Positions 1-9,098 of a DNA stretch of 47,849 nucleotides are shown here, piece after piece. Source of the DNA: Salinibacter altiplanensis (lineage in GTDB: Bacteria > Bacteroidota > Rhodothermia > Rhodothermales > Salinibacteraceae); NCBI RefSeq assembly GCF_002894645.1, contig NZ_NCQY01000017.1, forward strand, positions 1-47,849. Reading direction: 5' to 3'. The notes beneath the pieces are model-generated. The model was not told the DNA's origin. It saw nothing but the letters and a program-made list of their open reading frames with translations, and made no database searches. The translations under genes and the position numbers were made by a program. The number at the start of each line of letters is the position of its first letter. The first letter of the stretch is position 1.

Positions 1-1
1 G

Positions 2-238
2 TCGGCGGCCGGCGTGACGCAGGTGTCCGACACCGCCGGGCGGCTGGAAGAGCTCAGCGGGGAGCTGGAGGAGACGGTGCGGCAATTTGCGATCGAAACG
101 GAGGGGAAGGCGGCCGCCCCGCCGGCGGAACCGCTCGCCGGGAGGGCCCCTGCTGAGGCAAGCGAGACGGGGCCGGGAAAGGAGAGGCCTCAGGAATACG
201 GTGGGGACGGATACCCGAGCGAGGATGCTCCCGTGTAG
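2..238 (+). CDS. Methyl-accepting chemotaxis protein, C-terminal fragment
   Basis: Only the last 78 or so codons are in the window; the gene starts before position 1. The frame reads as a helical segment with VSDTAGRLEELSGELEETVR, which resembles the very end of the signalling helix of methyl-accepting chemotaxis receptors, where a conserved leucine/glutamate pattern precedes a flexible tail. The last 45 residues are rich in Ala, Pro, Glu and Gly, as in the linker that follows the receptor hairpin. No CheR/CheB pentapeptide is visible. The family call rests on a short helical stretch, so another coiled-coil protein is possible. Confidence 0.6.
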   Translation, partial: SAAGVTQVSDTAGRLEELSGELEETVRQFAIETEGKAAAPPAEPLAGRAPAEASETGPGKERPQEYGGDGYPSEDAPV

Positions 239-412
239 GAACATCGTCCGCCTGAACCGGAGAGGGTTGGCCTCCCACAGTGGAGCCCCCCGCGGGACCG
301 CTTGTCGTGATGCCGTGGCACTGGGCTGCCGGCCTCTCCCTTTGCGGCCGTTCTCTGTGTTGTGGCCCAAAGCACAGCCGCCAGGGCGCAGCCCCAACGA
401 CCGCGCACAGAA

Positions 413-1066
413 TCATCCCTGCGTTCGAGCATACGCAGCGTAAAAGGGGTCGGGAGCCCCTCCTAAAAACCGCTGAGTGGGCGGCACGGAAGGGCTCTCG
501 CGGACCGTCGCCGGCCCCTGAAAGGCCTCAACAGCCTCGAAATAACGCTCCACGAGCCGAAGGCGTCCGGGGCCAGCGGCCGTCCGCCAGGCCCGAATGG
601 CCTTCTGGGCAAACATCCGGTTCGAGAAGCTCACGATGAAGATCCCGCCCGGACGTAGGACGCGGGCCACATCGGCAAACACCTGCTCGGCACGCTGCAA
701 ATACTGCACCGACACCGCGCAGAGAACCGCGTCGAAAGACGCAGTCTCCAACGGAAGGCACTGCGTCTCATTCAGGTCCTGCACGAAGGATCCCGTCAAC
801 CGGTCATTTGCCACCAACTCATCCTCGTTCATCCCGTGCCCGGCCACGCGTCCGAATTCTCGTTCCTCGGGCAGGTGAGAGACCCAGCTGCTCATTACGT
901 CAAGAACATCATCCCCCGCCCGAAGATGCTGGCGATAGAGGTCGGTCAGGCATTCGCGGAACTGCTCGTCAACGTGCTGGACGAGACGCGGCTCCTGGTA
1001 AAACGACCGGTCGGACCGTTCGTCCTGCTGCGTGCGCTCCGCTTCCGAGAGTACCGAGTCAGGCAT
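413..1066 (-). CDS. Class I SAM-dependent methyltransferase
   Basis: A 217-residue protein if translation starts at MPDSVLSEAER; an upstream in-frame ATG at 1153 would add 29 residues that look non-conserved. The core has a motif I-like segment (DDVLDVMSSWVSHLP), an acidic residue region after GHGMNEDEL, the motif ASFDAVLCAVSVQYL, and the post-II motif VLRPGGIFIVSFSNRMF. Together these mark a methyltransferase_11-type fold. The DVMSSWVSHLP and VSVQYLQ wording is, from memory, typical of a cyanobacterial and plant subfamily. The substrate is unknown. It lies upstream of and on the same strand as nothing obvious; the exported DUF4864 protein gene is its nearest minus-strand neighbour (211 bp upstream). 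Confidence 0.85.
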   Translation of the reverse strand: MPDSVLSEAERTQQDERSDRSFYQEPRLVQHVDEQFRECLTDLYRQHLRAGDDVLDVMSSWVSHLPEEREFGRVAGHGMNEDELVANDRLTGSFVQDLNETQCLPLETASFDAVLCAVSVQYLQRAEQVFADVARVLRPGGIFIVSFSNRMFAQKAIRAWRTAAGPGRLRLVERYFEAVEAFQGPATVRESPSVPPTQRFLGGAPDPFYAAYARTQG

Positions 1067-1276
1067 GGAGACCGAGACAGTTTCCTCGTGAACGACGGCG
1101 ACATATTGGGACCGAATGTTGGGACCGACATCCCACGCGGAGATGAGTGCCATGAGACGTAGGGGGAGGCTGGACCCGGCGCCTCTTTTTCGTCTTCGAG
1201 CCTCTGGTCACGGGGCACGTCCGGCCGAGAAGAGTACCCGGGGCCTCGCGGGACCGGCAGGGCCGCCCCTGATTGA

Positions 1277-1834
1277 TCAGATTTCTTGGGTGTCGACCTG
1301 TTCGACGGGCACTCGTTGAACGGCGTCGGTCATCCAGCAGTCCGCGTGGGGGGCTCCGTCTTGCTTCGAAAGGCGGAACAGATATCCCACACGGGTCCCC
1401 TGTGTGGTGGTGAGAATCACGCCCATACGGGCCACGGCCTCTTCAACCTCGGGCAGGCTATAGGTCGCCCCATCGTGGCCAATCATGGGTCCGTAGGCAG
1501 GCGTCTCGAAGAGTCGCCGGAATCGACGAAGCGGACCGGTCGCGCGCTTGTTGGCCGGAGAGGCAAAATTGAATGCCGCCTCAATCCCAGCGTCCTCGTG
1601 GGGCGTGTCGTTGTCCCCGAGCGCCTCGACCTGTAGGCGAACAACCTCCGTCGGGGACAGGGCCGGGGACGGTTCGGGAAGAGTATCGGCAGGGGCAGTC
1701 ATGAGTACGGCATCCGAGTCAGGCAGAGCGGTGAGGGCAGCCGGCCGGCGTACATCTCCACGTACATCTTCGGGGCCCCCCGATGGAACGGCAAAGATGA
1801 GTAGGGAAATCAGAGGCAGGGCAAAGACACGCAT
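1277..1834 (-). CDS. Exported protein with DUF4864-like domain
   Basis: A 185-residue protein starting at [20 protein letters not shown], which is a good signal peptide; the longer reading from 1873 adds 13 residues and spoils it. After a Pro/Asp-rich linker, the domain runs from about residue 75 ([18 protein letters not shown]) to the end, with [20 protein letters not shown] and AYGPMIGH in the middle. This arrangement matches the DUF4864 family as I remember it, which also has plant and cyanobacterial members. The function is unknown. The fold is probably NTF2-like (inference). There is one cysteine near the C-terminus ([11 protein letters not shown]). Confidence 0.7.
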   Translation of the reverse strand: MRVFALPLISLLIFAVPSGGPEDVRGDVRRPAALTALPDSDAVLMTAPADTLPEPSPALSPTEVVRLQVEALGDNDTPHEDAGIEAAFNFASPANKRATGPLRRFRRLFETPAYGPMIGHDGATYSLPEVEEAVARMGVILTTTQGTRVGYLFRLSKQDGAPHADCWMTDAVQRVPVEQVDTQEI

Positions 1835-2646
1835 GGCGAACGCAGCTGTCGAGGAGACATCGGCCCGACGCATGTAGCAACTGGCATCGGAATTCAGCTG
1901 TCGGGCTGCTTAATGATCCTGCACGTCCCTGTCGTTCACCTTTTCCCACTTCAACACCGGAAGCAAAACGACCGGGCAAGAGTCTTGTCGGTTTTTGAAC
2001 ACCTATGTGATTGCGTTAACACCCCTTGGGGAAAGTCCTTTCGGGATTGGCAGGGGGAGAGCGCAAGAATCGGAGAACCGTAACATCTGGGAGGCATCCG
2101 TCTGCCCTTCTCCCCCCATTCCCCGGCGGGCCGACGGAAGTCGCCCGGCGTACGAACGTAGCTCGACGTTCAGGTTCTGGACACTGATGCCTCGAACCCG
2201 CTTTCTCAAGGACCGTGCTAAGGGACGAATCATCCTTCGTCTCCTTCCGGCCCCCGGACGGACCTCCTTCGCACCAGAGACTCCGGATCACGACTCCTCA
2301 ACGAGGAAGCCACCCGCTCCGTGCGTTGGTCGACGCTGCCGGCTCACCCTCGTGGTCGGCACCGTACTGGCCGCATTGGGCCTACTGATCGACGTGCCCC
2401 TCATCAATTTCTCGGTTGAACTGGGAGGAATGTCTGGGGGCGTTGCGACGGTCTCTCTCCACAGGGGACTCACCATGATCGCCGCTACGTCGCTGGCCGG
2501 ATCCCGCTTCCTCATCGGCGCTTCCCCACCCGAGTGTGCCGGGCACGAGTCGTGAATCTGTTCGGAGTGCCCCAACATCTGAGCCTCTGCCTCCCGCTCG
2601 GGCCCGCGACGGGGCCTCGGGATGAATCGACGTTTTCGGGCGTGCC
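1835..2646. other. About 0.8 kb without a convincing gene
   Basis: The plus strand holds an open frame at 1995-2555 (186 codons), but its first 110 residues are compositionally random (Pro, Arg, Ser). Only residues 115-175 look ordered, with a hydrophobic stretch LTLVVGTVLAALGLLIDVPL. No family is recognised and a minus-strand frame overlaps it. I see no RNA gene, no repeat and no clear terminator. It may be a decayed gene or ordinary spacer. Confidence 0.35.
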
Positions 2647-3654
2647 CTACGCGTTCGGGACCTCGTCAGACAGCGCATCGGCGATGTGTCGGGCCGTTTC
2701 CTCAAACGGCCGGAACGTGCAGCCGAGTTCAGTGCGGGCACGGCTGTTGTCGTAGCGGTAGGTACGGGCAGCAGTACGGGCGGTGGTGCGAGCAAGAACC
2801 GGCTGCGTGCGGGTGAGTGCGGCGACGCCCTCGGCCAGCGCCCCCCCAACGTTGAGGAGCGACGGCGGCACGGTGTAGCGCGGCGGCCTGACCCCAAATT
2901 CTTCTGCGAGCACCGTGGCGAGCGTCTTCCATGATCGATTCTCGCCCCCCAAGAAGTAGCGACGACCTGTCTCGCCCCTGTGCATGGCGGCCCGGAGGCC
3001 CGCCGCCACGTCACGCACATCGACCACGTTGGTCCCGCCCGGCGGCACGGCGAGCAGCCAGCCGCTGCGCACCGCGTCGACGATGCGGCGCGTATTGGTG
3101 CCGGGCTCGCCGACGCCGAAGACCAGCGAGGGGTTGACGAGGGGGGCGTCGAGTCCCTCGGCGATGCCGCGGTGCACCTCCAGCTCGGCCCGGCGTTTGG
3201 ACCGCGCGTATGCAGAGCGGTGGGGCAGGCCCTGCCACTCAGTCGTCTCGTCGATCAGTCCGTCCGGCTCGGGCGGGCGCCCGAGGGCCGCGATGCTGGA
3301 GGTATGCACGAGCCGGTCGACCCCGGCCTCCAGGGCGGCGTTGACGACGTGGGCCGTGCCGTCGGCGTTGACGCGGCGGACGGCCGCCCGGTCGCCCCGT
3401 GCAAAGCTCACCTTGGCCGCCACGTGGTAGACTCGATCGATCCCTCGCATCGCCTCGTACAGGCTCCGGGCCTGCCGGAGATCGCCCACTGCGTGGTCGA
3501 CCCGCTCGGCGTACGTGCCCAGGCGGGCGAGGGAGGAGTCGTCGCGCCGAAAGATGCGCACGTCGGTCCCCGCATCGACGAGTTGCTTGGTGAGCACGGC
3601 ACCGACAAAACCGGTGGCGCCGGTAACGAGAACGACGGGATCGGAGGGAGCCAT
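2647..3654 (-). CDS. NAD(P)-dependent epimerase/dehydratase (extended SDR)
   Basis: A 335-residue protein starting at MAPSDPVVLV; the earlier ATG at 3726 reads through the neighbouring carrier-protein gene and is unlikely. The N-terminal Rossmann motif is VTGATGFVGAVL (GxxGxxG). The active-site Tyr/Lys pair is in SAYARSKRRAE, with the Ser in HTSSIAALG. The wording resembles dihydroflavonol-4-reductase-like or 3-beta-HSD-like SDRs, which reduce or epimerise sugar, flavonoid or sterol-like substrates; the real substrate cannot be read from the sequence. The gene begins 25 bp after the biotin carrier gene, so the two may be co-transcribed. Confidence 0.9.
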   Translation of the reverse strand: MAPSDPVVLVTGATGFVGAVLTKQLVDAGTDVRIFRRDDSSLARLGTYAERVDHAVGDLRQARSLYEAMRGIDRVYHVAAKVSFARGDRAAVRRVNADGTAHVVNAALEAGVDRLVHTSSIAALGRPPEPDGLIDETTEWQGLPHRSAYARSKRRAELEVHRGIAEGLDAPLVNPSLVFGVGEPGTNTRRIVDAVRSGWLLAVPPGGTNVVDVRDVAAGLRAAMHRGETGRRYFLGGENRSWKTLATVLAEEFGVRPPRYTVPPSLLNVGGALAEGVAALTRTQPVLARTTARTAARTYRYDNSRARTELGCTFRPFEETARHIADALSDEVPNA

Positions 3655-3679
3655 GGGGCGACAGCGAGTTTCGGTGGGG

Positions 3680-4195
3680 TCAGGCCGCTTCGATTTCAAC
3701 CAGCAGCGTGTCCTTGTCCACGGCATCGCCGTTCGCAGCGTGGATGGCCTGCACGACGCCGCCGGACGGAGACTTGAGTTCGTTTTCCATCTTCATCGCC
3801 TCCAGCACCAGAAGGCCTTCGTCGGCCGCCACCTCGTCGCCCACCTCCACGAGCACGTCGAGCACGAGGCCCGGCATGGGCGCCCGCACCTCTCCCCCCG
3901 CCACGGCGTCTTCGCCGAGCCCAAACTCTTCCACGAGCAGGTCGCGTTCGTCTTTCACCTGCACCTCCGTGCGCCGTCCATCGATCGTCACGCGCAACGT
4001 GTCCTCCCCTGTTGGCTCTACCGACACGGGCACACTCGTGCCCTCCACGATCATCGACACGTAGCCTTCCCGCAGCACCTCGAAGGTGTAGTCCTTCGCC
4101 TCGCCGTCCACGACGAGCTGGTCGTCTTGAAGTGCAATGTCGAACGCCCGATCGTCGACGAGCGCCCGGTAGACCTGACCGTCCGAAGTGTCCAT
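3680..4195 (-). CDS. Biotin carboxyl carrier protein (acyl-CoA carboxylase type)
   Basis: A 171-residue protein starting at MDTSDGQVYRALV. The C-terminal 70 residues form a biotinyl domain with the signature EAMKMENEL; Lys135 is the biotinylation site. The first 100 residues form a beta-rich domain seen in Bacteroidota carrier subunits of propionyl-CoA-type carboxylases. It would carry carboxybiotin between a biotin carboxylase and a carboxyltransferase subunit, neither of which is in this window. The longer reading from 4240 adds 15 residues without support. It is followed by an epimerase gene on the same strand. Confidence 0.9.
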   Translation of the reverse strand: MDTSDGQVYRALVDDRAFDIALQDDQLVVDGEAKDYTFEVLREGYVSMIVEGTSVPVSVEPTGEDTLRVTIDGRRTEVQVKDERDLLVEEFGLGEDAVAGGEVRAPMPGLVLDVLVEVGDEVAADEGLLVLEAMKMENELKSPSGGVVQAIHAANGDAVDKDTLLVEIEAA

Positions 4196-4354
4196 GGGAG
4201 AGGCACCTGTTTGCGGCAAAGCAACACGATTGCGGGACACAAACTCGCGCCGGTGGGCATAGTTTTACGGCGAGACGGCGGCCCCTGAAGCACCTGTCTC
4301 CGCCTGCACATACGGCCATGCGATCTACGCCCTACATTTGCTGTCCCTCCGCCC

Positions 4355-5035
4355 ATGCCCGACGACCTTACGCCCGACCTTCTGATCCGCGCCTACGCCA
4401 GCGGCGTCTTTCCGATGGGAGACGACGATACCGGCATCGTGCGCTGGCACGCCCCCGATCCGCGAGCCCATCTTCCGCTCGATGCGTTCCACAGTCCCCA
4501 CACCCTTCGTCGACGCGTGCGGCGGCGCGAGTTTGAGGTGACCGCCGACCGCGCCTTCACGTCCGTCATTGAGGCCTGTGCGGACCGGGCCCGCACCTGG
4601 ATCACGCCGCGGATCATTCGGGTCTACACCGAACTGCACGAGCGTGGGTACGCCCACAGCGTCGAGTGCTGGCAGAAGGGCGACCTGGCCGGAGGGCTTT
4701 ACGGGGTGGGCCTCAAGAGCGCCTTCTTCGGCGAATCGATGTTCTACCGGGTCAGCAACGCCTCGAAGGTGGCGCTCGTCCACCTCGTGCGGCAGCTGCG
4801 GGCGGGCGGCTTTACGCTGCTCGACACGCAGTACTCGACCGAGCACCTCGAGCGCTTCGGCGTAACGACCGTCCCACGGCCCGCATTCGAGCAAAAGCTC
4901 ATCCGGGCGCTCGACGTTGCCCCCGACTGGTGGCCCCTCGCCGACGCCGAGGCGGCGGATCTCGATACCCCCGTGTCCGAGTTGCCCGCCGCGCCCTCCT
5001 CCCTGCCCGGAAACGAGTCCGCCCCAAACGGGTGA
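4355..5035 (+). CDS. aat: Leucyl/phenylalanyl-tRNA--protein transferase
   Basis: A 226-residue protein of normal length for the family. It transfers Leu or Phe from aminoacyl-tRNA to the N-terminal Arg or Lys of proteins, marking them for ClpAP through the N-end rule. Family motifs are visible in order: YASGVFPMGD near the N-terminus, WHAPDPRAHLPLD, SVECWQKGDLAGGLYGV, and AFFGESMFYRVSNASKVAL, followed by LLDTQYSTEHLERFG. The start at MPDDLTPDLLIRAY fits the usual N-terminus. The C-terminal 40 residues are an acidic, low-complexity tail. It ends 37 bp before the next gene on the same strand. Confidence 0.95.
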   Translation: MPDDLTPDLLIRAYASGVFPMGDDDTGIVRWHAPDPRAHLPLDAFHSPHTLRRRVRRREFEVTADRAFTSVIEACADRARTWITPRIIRVYTELHERGYAHSVECWQKGDLAGGLYGVGLKSAFFGESMFYRVSNASKVALVHLVRQLRAGGFTLLDTQYSTEHLERFGVTTVPRPAFEQKLIRALDVAPDWWPLADAEAADLDTPVSELPAAPSSLPGNESAPNG

Positions 5036-5072
5036 AATCGCACTCGACATGCCCGTCTCTTTCCCTTTCCCC

Positions 5073-6038
5073 ATGCCCTCGCCACTCCGGTTCTCGGTCG
5101 CCGCACTGCCGGAACTGCTCATTGGCCTTGCACTGCTGGCCGGCTGCCAGCCGACGTCGGACACGACGACTGAGGCGGCCTCGCCTCAATGGCCGGACGC
5201 GCCTTCCCCCCTCTCGGACAGCGTGCTCTCCCCACCGGACACGACCGCCAATCGCTTCGAGGCCGCCCTGGAGACGGCCCTTTCGCACCGGGACGACGCC
5301 GGCTCGATCGGGGCGCTGATGCAGAACGTGGGGCGTCACTTCCACGGGCGGCCCTACCGCACCGGCACGCTCGACGCCCCCGAGACCGAGACCCTCGTCG
5401 TTCGTTTCGATGGATTCGACTGCGTGACGTTCGTCGAGACCGCCCTCGCCCTGGCCCGCAGCGCACAGGCGTCCGACACGACATATGCCGGCTTCGCAGG
5501 GCGCCTCGCAGAGCAGCGGTACCGCGACGGCGGGTCGGTGGGCTACTGTGGGCGGCTGCACTACTTTACGGAGTGGATCACCAACAATGCGAAGCGGGGA
5601 CGTGTGCAGCGGCTCGGCGCGGCGTTGGGGGGGCGTCCCCTGCGCGATACGCTCGACTTTATGAGCACCCACCGGTCGGCGTACGACCGGGTCGCGACCA
5701 ACGACAGCCTCTTCGCCTGCGTGCAGGACATGGAGACGCGTCTGCAGTCGAAACAGCGGCGCAATCCGGTGCGGTATGTGCCGCAGGACTCGATCCGTGC
5801 CGTATATGATCAGCTCCGGGCCGGGGACATCGTGGCGCTCGTCTCCTCGATCGATGGGCTCGACGTGGCCCACACCGGGCTCGTCTATGCGCATCCCGAC
5901 GACAGGCCCAACACGTTCGGGTTGCTGCACGCCTCTCTCTCCGGCGGCGTGACGGTTTCGCCCGATCTTCAACGGTACGTTCAGACGATCGATCATCAGA
6001 TCGGTATGGTGGTGGCGCGCCCGCAGCCCGTCCAGTGA
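5073..6038 (+). CDS. DUF1460 lipoprotein, amidase/peptidase-like (NlpC/P60 fold)
   Basis: A 321-residue protein. The chosen start MPSPLRFSVAAL gives a lipoprotein signal peptide ending in the lipobox LLAGC; two upstream in-frame ATGs lie inside aat or make a poor signal. The mature part carries DUF1460 motifs: FDGFDCVTFVETALALA, with the likely nucleophile Cys, followed by YFTEWITNN, then DIVALVSSIDGLDVAHTGLV with the likely His, and LLHASLSGGVTV. DUF1460 proteins are cell-wall amidases or endopeptidases of the NlpC/P60 group that act on muropeptides; the exact bond cut is unknown here. It probably acts in the periplasm, anchored to a membrane. Confidence 0.85.
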   Translation: MPSPLRFSVAALPELLIGLALLAGCQPTSDTTTEAASPQWPDAPSPLSDSVLSPPDTTANRFEAALETALSHRDDAGSIGALMQNVGRHFHGRPYRTGTLDAPETETLVVRFDGFDCVTFVETALALARSAQASDTTYAGFAGRLAEQRYRDGGSVGYCGRLHYFTEWITNNAKRGRVQRLGAALGGRPLRDTLDFMSTHRSAYDRVATNDSLFACVQDMETRLQSKQRRNPVRYVPQDSIRAVYDQLRAGDIVALVSSIDGLDVAHTGLVYAHPDDRPNTFGLLHASLSGGVTVSPDLQRYVQTIDHQIGMVVARPQPVQ

Positions 6039-6111
6039 GGGCCAGCTCAGGGCCATTTCCCACTGCCAACCTGTCTCTCCCTTCCGCTCACCAATCCCCT
6101 CCCGACCGACT

Positions 6112-7095
6112 ATGCAGGACATCGAGTGCCTCGGCGTGTACACCAGTGGCGGCGACGCCCCAGGCATGAACGCCTGCCTCCGGGCCGTCGTCCGTACGGC
6201 CGTCGCCAACGACATCGAGGTCATGGGCATCCGTCGCGGGTACGAGGGCATGATTGCGGGCGACTTTGTGGAGATGGAGCGGCGCTCGGTCTCCAACATT
6301 CTCCAGTCGGGCGGTACGATTCTGAAGAGTGCCCGCTCGGAGGCCTTCCGCACCGAGGAGGGACGGCAGCGGGCGGCCGACAACCTCCGCGAGAACAGCA
6401 TCGATGCGCTTGTGGCCATTGGGGGAGACGGCACGTTTCGGGGGGCGTCGAAGCTCTGTGACGAACACGGACTCGGGGTAGTGGGCTGCCCCGGAACCAT
6501 CGACAATGACCTGTACGGGACCGACCAAACGATCGGGTACGATACGGCCCTCAACACGGCCATCGACAACATCGACCGCATTCGCGACACGGCCGACGCT
6601 CACAATCGCCTGTTTCTCGTGGAGGTAATGGGACGGGATGCCGGGTTCATCGCCCTCAACTCCGGCATCGGGGGCGGGGCGGAACTGATCCTGATCCCCG
6701 AAACCATCACGGAGATGAGCATGGTGAAGGAGCGCATCCTGTCCCTCATGACGGCCCAGCGGCGTTCCACCATCGTGGTCGTGGCCGAAGGGGACGAGCT
6801 AGGCGGGGCCCAGGGCATCGAGCGTGCGCTGCGGGACGACGAGGCCTTCTCGGACATCGAGCTCCGCTCCACCATTCTCGGGCATACCCAGCGGGGCGGG
6901 GCCCCCACGGCCAGCGACCGGGTCCTGGCAAGCCGCCTCGGCGTGGCCGCCGTCGAGTCTCTGATGGACGGCCACTCGGACGTGATGGTGGGCGTGACCA
7001 ACAACGAGATCAAGCTTACCCCCCTGCACAACGTCTACGGCCGGCGCAAGTCGATCGACTACGACCTGTTGAAGCTGACGCAGATTCTGAGCTAA
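6112..7095 (+). CDS. pfkA: ATP-dependent 6-phosphofructokinase
   Basis: A 327-residue enzyme that phosphorylates fructose 6-phosphate in glycolysis. The N-terminal motif is YTSGGDAPGMNA, the nucleotide site is GGDGTFRGA, and the catalytic loop is PGTIDNDL, with the Asp acting as base. Effector and substrate motifs follow: EVMGRDAGF and LGHTQRGGAPTASDR. Gly after GGD, rather than Asp, indicates ATP rather than pyrophosphate as donor. This is notable because the window also encodes a pyrophosphatase pump. It stands alone, with 73 bp in front and 395 bp behind. Confidence 0.96.
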   Translation: MQDIECLGVYTSGGDAPGMNACLRAVVRTAVANDIEVMGIRRGYEGMIAGDFVEMERRSVSNILQSGGTILKSARSEAFRTEEGRQRAADNLRENSIDALVAIGGDGTFRGASKLCDEHGLGVVGCPGTIDNDLYGTDQTIGYDTALNTAIDNIDRIRDTADAHNRLFLVEVMGRDAGFIALNSGIGGGAELILIPETITEMSMVKERILSLMTAQRRSTIVVVAEGDELGGAQGIERALRDDEAFSDIELRSTILGHTQRGGAPTASDRVLASRLGVAAVESLMDGHSDVMVGVTNNEIKLTPLHNVYGRRKSIDYDLLKLTQILS

Positions 7096-7490
7096 ACGTA
7101 TGGTGGTGATGCCTCTAGAGTGGCTCCGCACGAGCCTCAGCAGGACCCGAGCGTGGTCGTCGCTTCGTTCCCGTACTCCGTCAGGGCGCTAATCCAGGCA
7201 TTCCCCTCGTTGCCCCGTGTCCGGTGCCGGACGACGTGCCCCGGCACCGCCTCCGCAAGATGCCAGATGACAAATCCCCCCCATCCCTCCTCGCAGGTCG
7301 CCTCCGCCGGCCGCGCGCCCCCTCAGTGCCCCGCGGCAAACGAAGGCCATTCGGGAGCCCCTCCCCGCTGCACGTCGGACCCTTTGTGGGCCCTGTGCTG
7401 TTCGGGGCATTGGCCTGTCTGGGCTGGCGGGGCAGCTTCCTGCTCGGCCGAGCACCCCCTCTCTCTTTGCTTCGAGCCTTCTCCGTTCCG
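7096..7490. other. Spacer between pfkA and ubiE
   Basis: About 395 bp with no supported gene. The plus-strand frame in phase with ubiE stays open back to 7224, but the extra 89 residues are Pro/Arg/Gly-rich and unlike any ubiE N-terminus. No tRNA, repeat or strong hairpin is seen. It probably holds the ubiE promoter. Confidence 0.4.
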
Positions 7491-8246
7491 ATGTCCGAAC
7501 ACGCCCATCCCCCCATCGGCGAGGCCGAAGGCAAGGCGGAGGCCGTGGAGACGATGTTCGACGCCGTGGCCCCCCGCTACGACCTCCTGAACCGCGTCCT
7601 CAGTGCCGGCATCGACCGGTACTGGCGCTCCCGAGCCGTCCGGGCACTGAGGGACGAGCAGCCGCGGCGCGTGCTGGACGTGGCGACCGGCACGGCCGAC
7701 CTGGCCCTCAAAGTTCAGCGCACCCTTCATCCCCGCGAGACCATCGGCATCGATCTCTCCGCCAGGATGCTGGACCGCGGGCGAGAGAAGATCGAGCAGG
7801 CGGGCCTTGCCTCCCGGATTGTGCTCCAGAAGGCGGACGCCGCCGACCTGCCGTTCGGCAACGGCTCGTTCGACACGGCCTTCGTGGCGTTCGGCGTGCG
7901 TAACTTCGAGGACCTCGATGCCGGGCTCGGCGACATTCGGCGCGTGCTGGGGCCTGGCGGCGCCCTCGTCGTGCTCGAGTTCAGCACGCCCCGCACGACG
8001 CCCATCAAACAGCTCTATGCGTGGTACAGCCGCCACATTCTGCCCCGCATCGGCGGCCTGTTGAGCCCGGATCAGGGCGCGTACGAGTACCTGCCCAGCT
8101 CGGTCGCGGCGTTTCCGGACGGCGTGGACTTTCTCCGGCGGATGGACGGGGCCGGCTTCGTCGATCTGACGTGGACGCCCCTTACGTTTGGCATCGCCTC
8201 CCTCTACACGGGGCGGGTGCCGCGGAGCCCAACGACTCCTGCGTGA
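7491..8246 (+). CDS. ubiE: Demethylmenaquinone methyltransferase
   Basis: A 251-residue enzyme that methylates demethylmenaquinone with SAM, the last step of menaquinone synthesis. The start [19 protein letters not shown] leads straight into the conserved [20 protein letters not shown] block; the 89 residues before it in frame are not conserved. Motif I is [15 protein letters not shown]. Further family motifs are [32 protein letters not shown] and the C-terminal [19 protein letters not shown]. The next gene, prmA, begins 4 bp after the stop and a Ppx/GppA gene follows, so the three are likely one transcript. Confidence 0.95.
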   Translation: MSEHAHPPIGEAEGKAEAVETMFDAVAPRYDLLNRVLSAGIDRYWRSRAVRALRDEQPRRVLDVATGTADLALKVQRTLHPRETIGIDLSARMLDRGREKIEQAGLASRIVLQKADAADLPFGNGSFDTAFVAFGVRNFEDLDAGLGDIRRVLGPGGALVVLEFSTPRTTPIKQLYAWYSRHILPRIGGLLSPDQGAYEYLPSSVAAFPDGVDFLRRMDGAGFVDLTWTPLTFGIASLYTGRVPRSPTTPA

Positions 8247-8250
8247 TGAA

Positions 8251-9093
8251 ATGGACACGCTCGAACTCGCTTTCACCATTCCGCCCGCGGAGCACGCCTC
8301 ATTTCTGGCGGCGCTGGAAGAGCCCGCCACCGGCTTCGTGCAGACCGACACCGAACTGCGCGCCTACGTGCCGGCCGATCGCTGGGCCGCCGTCGACCCG
8401 AAGCGGTTGAAGGCCCACCTGGCCGACGCCGGTCATCCCGATGCACTGTCGATTCAGTCCCTGGAATCGAAGAACTGGAACGCCGTCTGGGAGGGGACTC
8501 TCTCACCTGTCCGGGCCGGGCCGTTCCTCATCTGTCCCACCTCGGTAGACCCACCGTCCGCCGGGGACGACGCCACGGTGCTCCGCATCGATCCCGAAAT
8601 GAGTTTCGGCACGGGACACCACGCCACCACACGACTGGCCCTGCGACTGCTGGCCAACGCCCTCGCCCCCGGCGATCGTGTGCTCGACGTGGGCACCGGG
8701 ACCGGCGTGCTCGCCATCGCGGCCTGTCGCATCGGTGCCGAGGCGGCGCTGGGGGTGGACACCCATCCCGACGCGGTGCGCAATGCCCGTGAGAACGTCC
8801 GCCGGAACGAGGGGGCTGACTGTGTGACCGTACAGAAAGGATCTGTAGAGGTCGCACCGGGCTCCCAGTACGACCTCGTGGCCGCAAACATTACGCGGCG
8901 CGTCCTGCTGGAGTTGATGCCGGCCCTTGTCTCTCGCCTCGCTCCCGACGCCGCCCTCCTCCTCTCCGGCATTCTCCAGTCGCACCGCGACGGCATTCTC
9001 GATGCGGTCGCGTCCCACGGCCTTTCTCTCAACGCAGAGGCGGCGGAGGACGGGTGGTGGGCCGGCCGGTTCTCTCCTTCTCCATCCTCCTGA
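8251..9093 (+). CDS. prmA: Ribosomal protein L11 methyltransferase
   Basis: A 280-residue enzyme that trimethylates ribosomal protein L11. The start at [14 protein letters not shown], 4 bp after ubiE, matches the usual N-terminal substrate-recognition domain. The catalytic domain begins near residue 115 with [15 protein letters not shown], followed by motif [18 protein letters not shown], the acidic motif GVDTHPDAV and the NPPF-equivalent region [13 protein letters not shown]. Its last codons are 5 bp before the following gene. A generic class I methyltransferase is excluded by the GTGHHATT signature. Confidence 0.93.
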   Translation: MDTLELAFTIPPAEHASFLAALEEPATGFVQTDTELRAYVPADRWAAVDPKRLKAHLADAGHPDALSIQSLESKNWNAVWEGTLSPVRAGPFLICPTSVDPPSAGDDATVLRIDPEMSFGTGHHATTRLALRLLANALAPGDRVLDVGTGTGVLAIAACRIGAEAALGVDTHPDAVRNARENVRRNEGADCVTVQKGSVEVAPGSQYDLVAANITRRVLLELMPALVSRLAPDAALLLSGILQSHRDGILDAVASHGLSLNAEAAEDGWWAGRFSPSPSS

Positions 9094-9098
9094 CGCCC

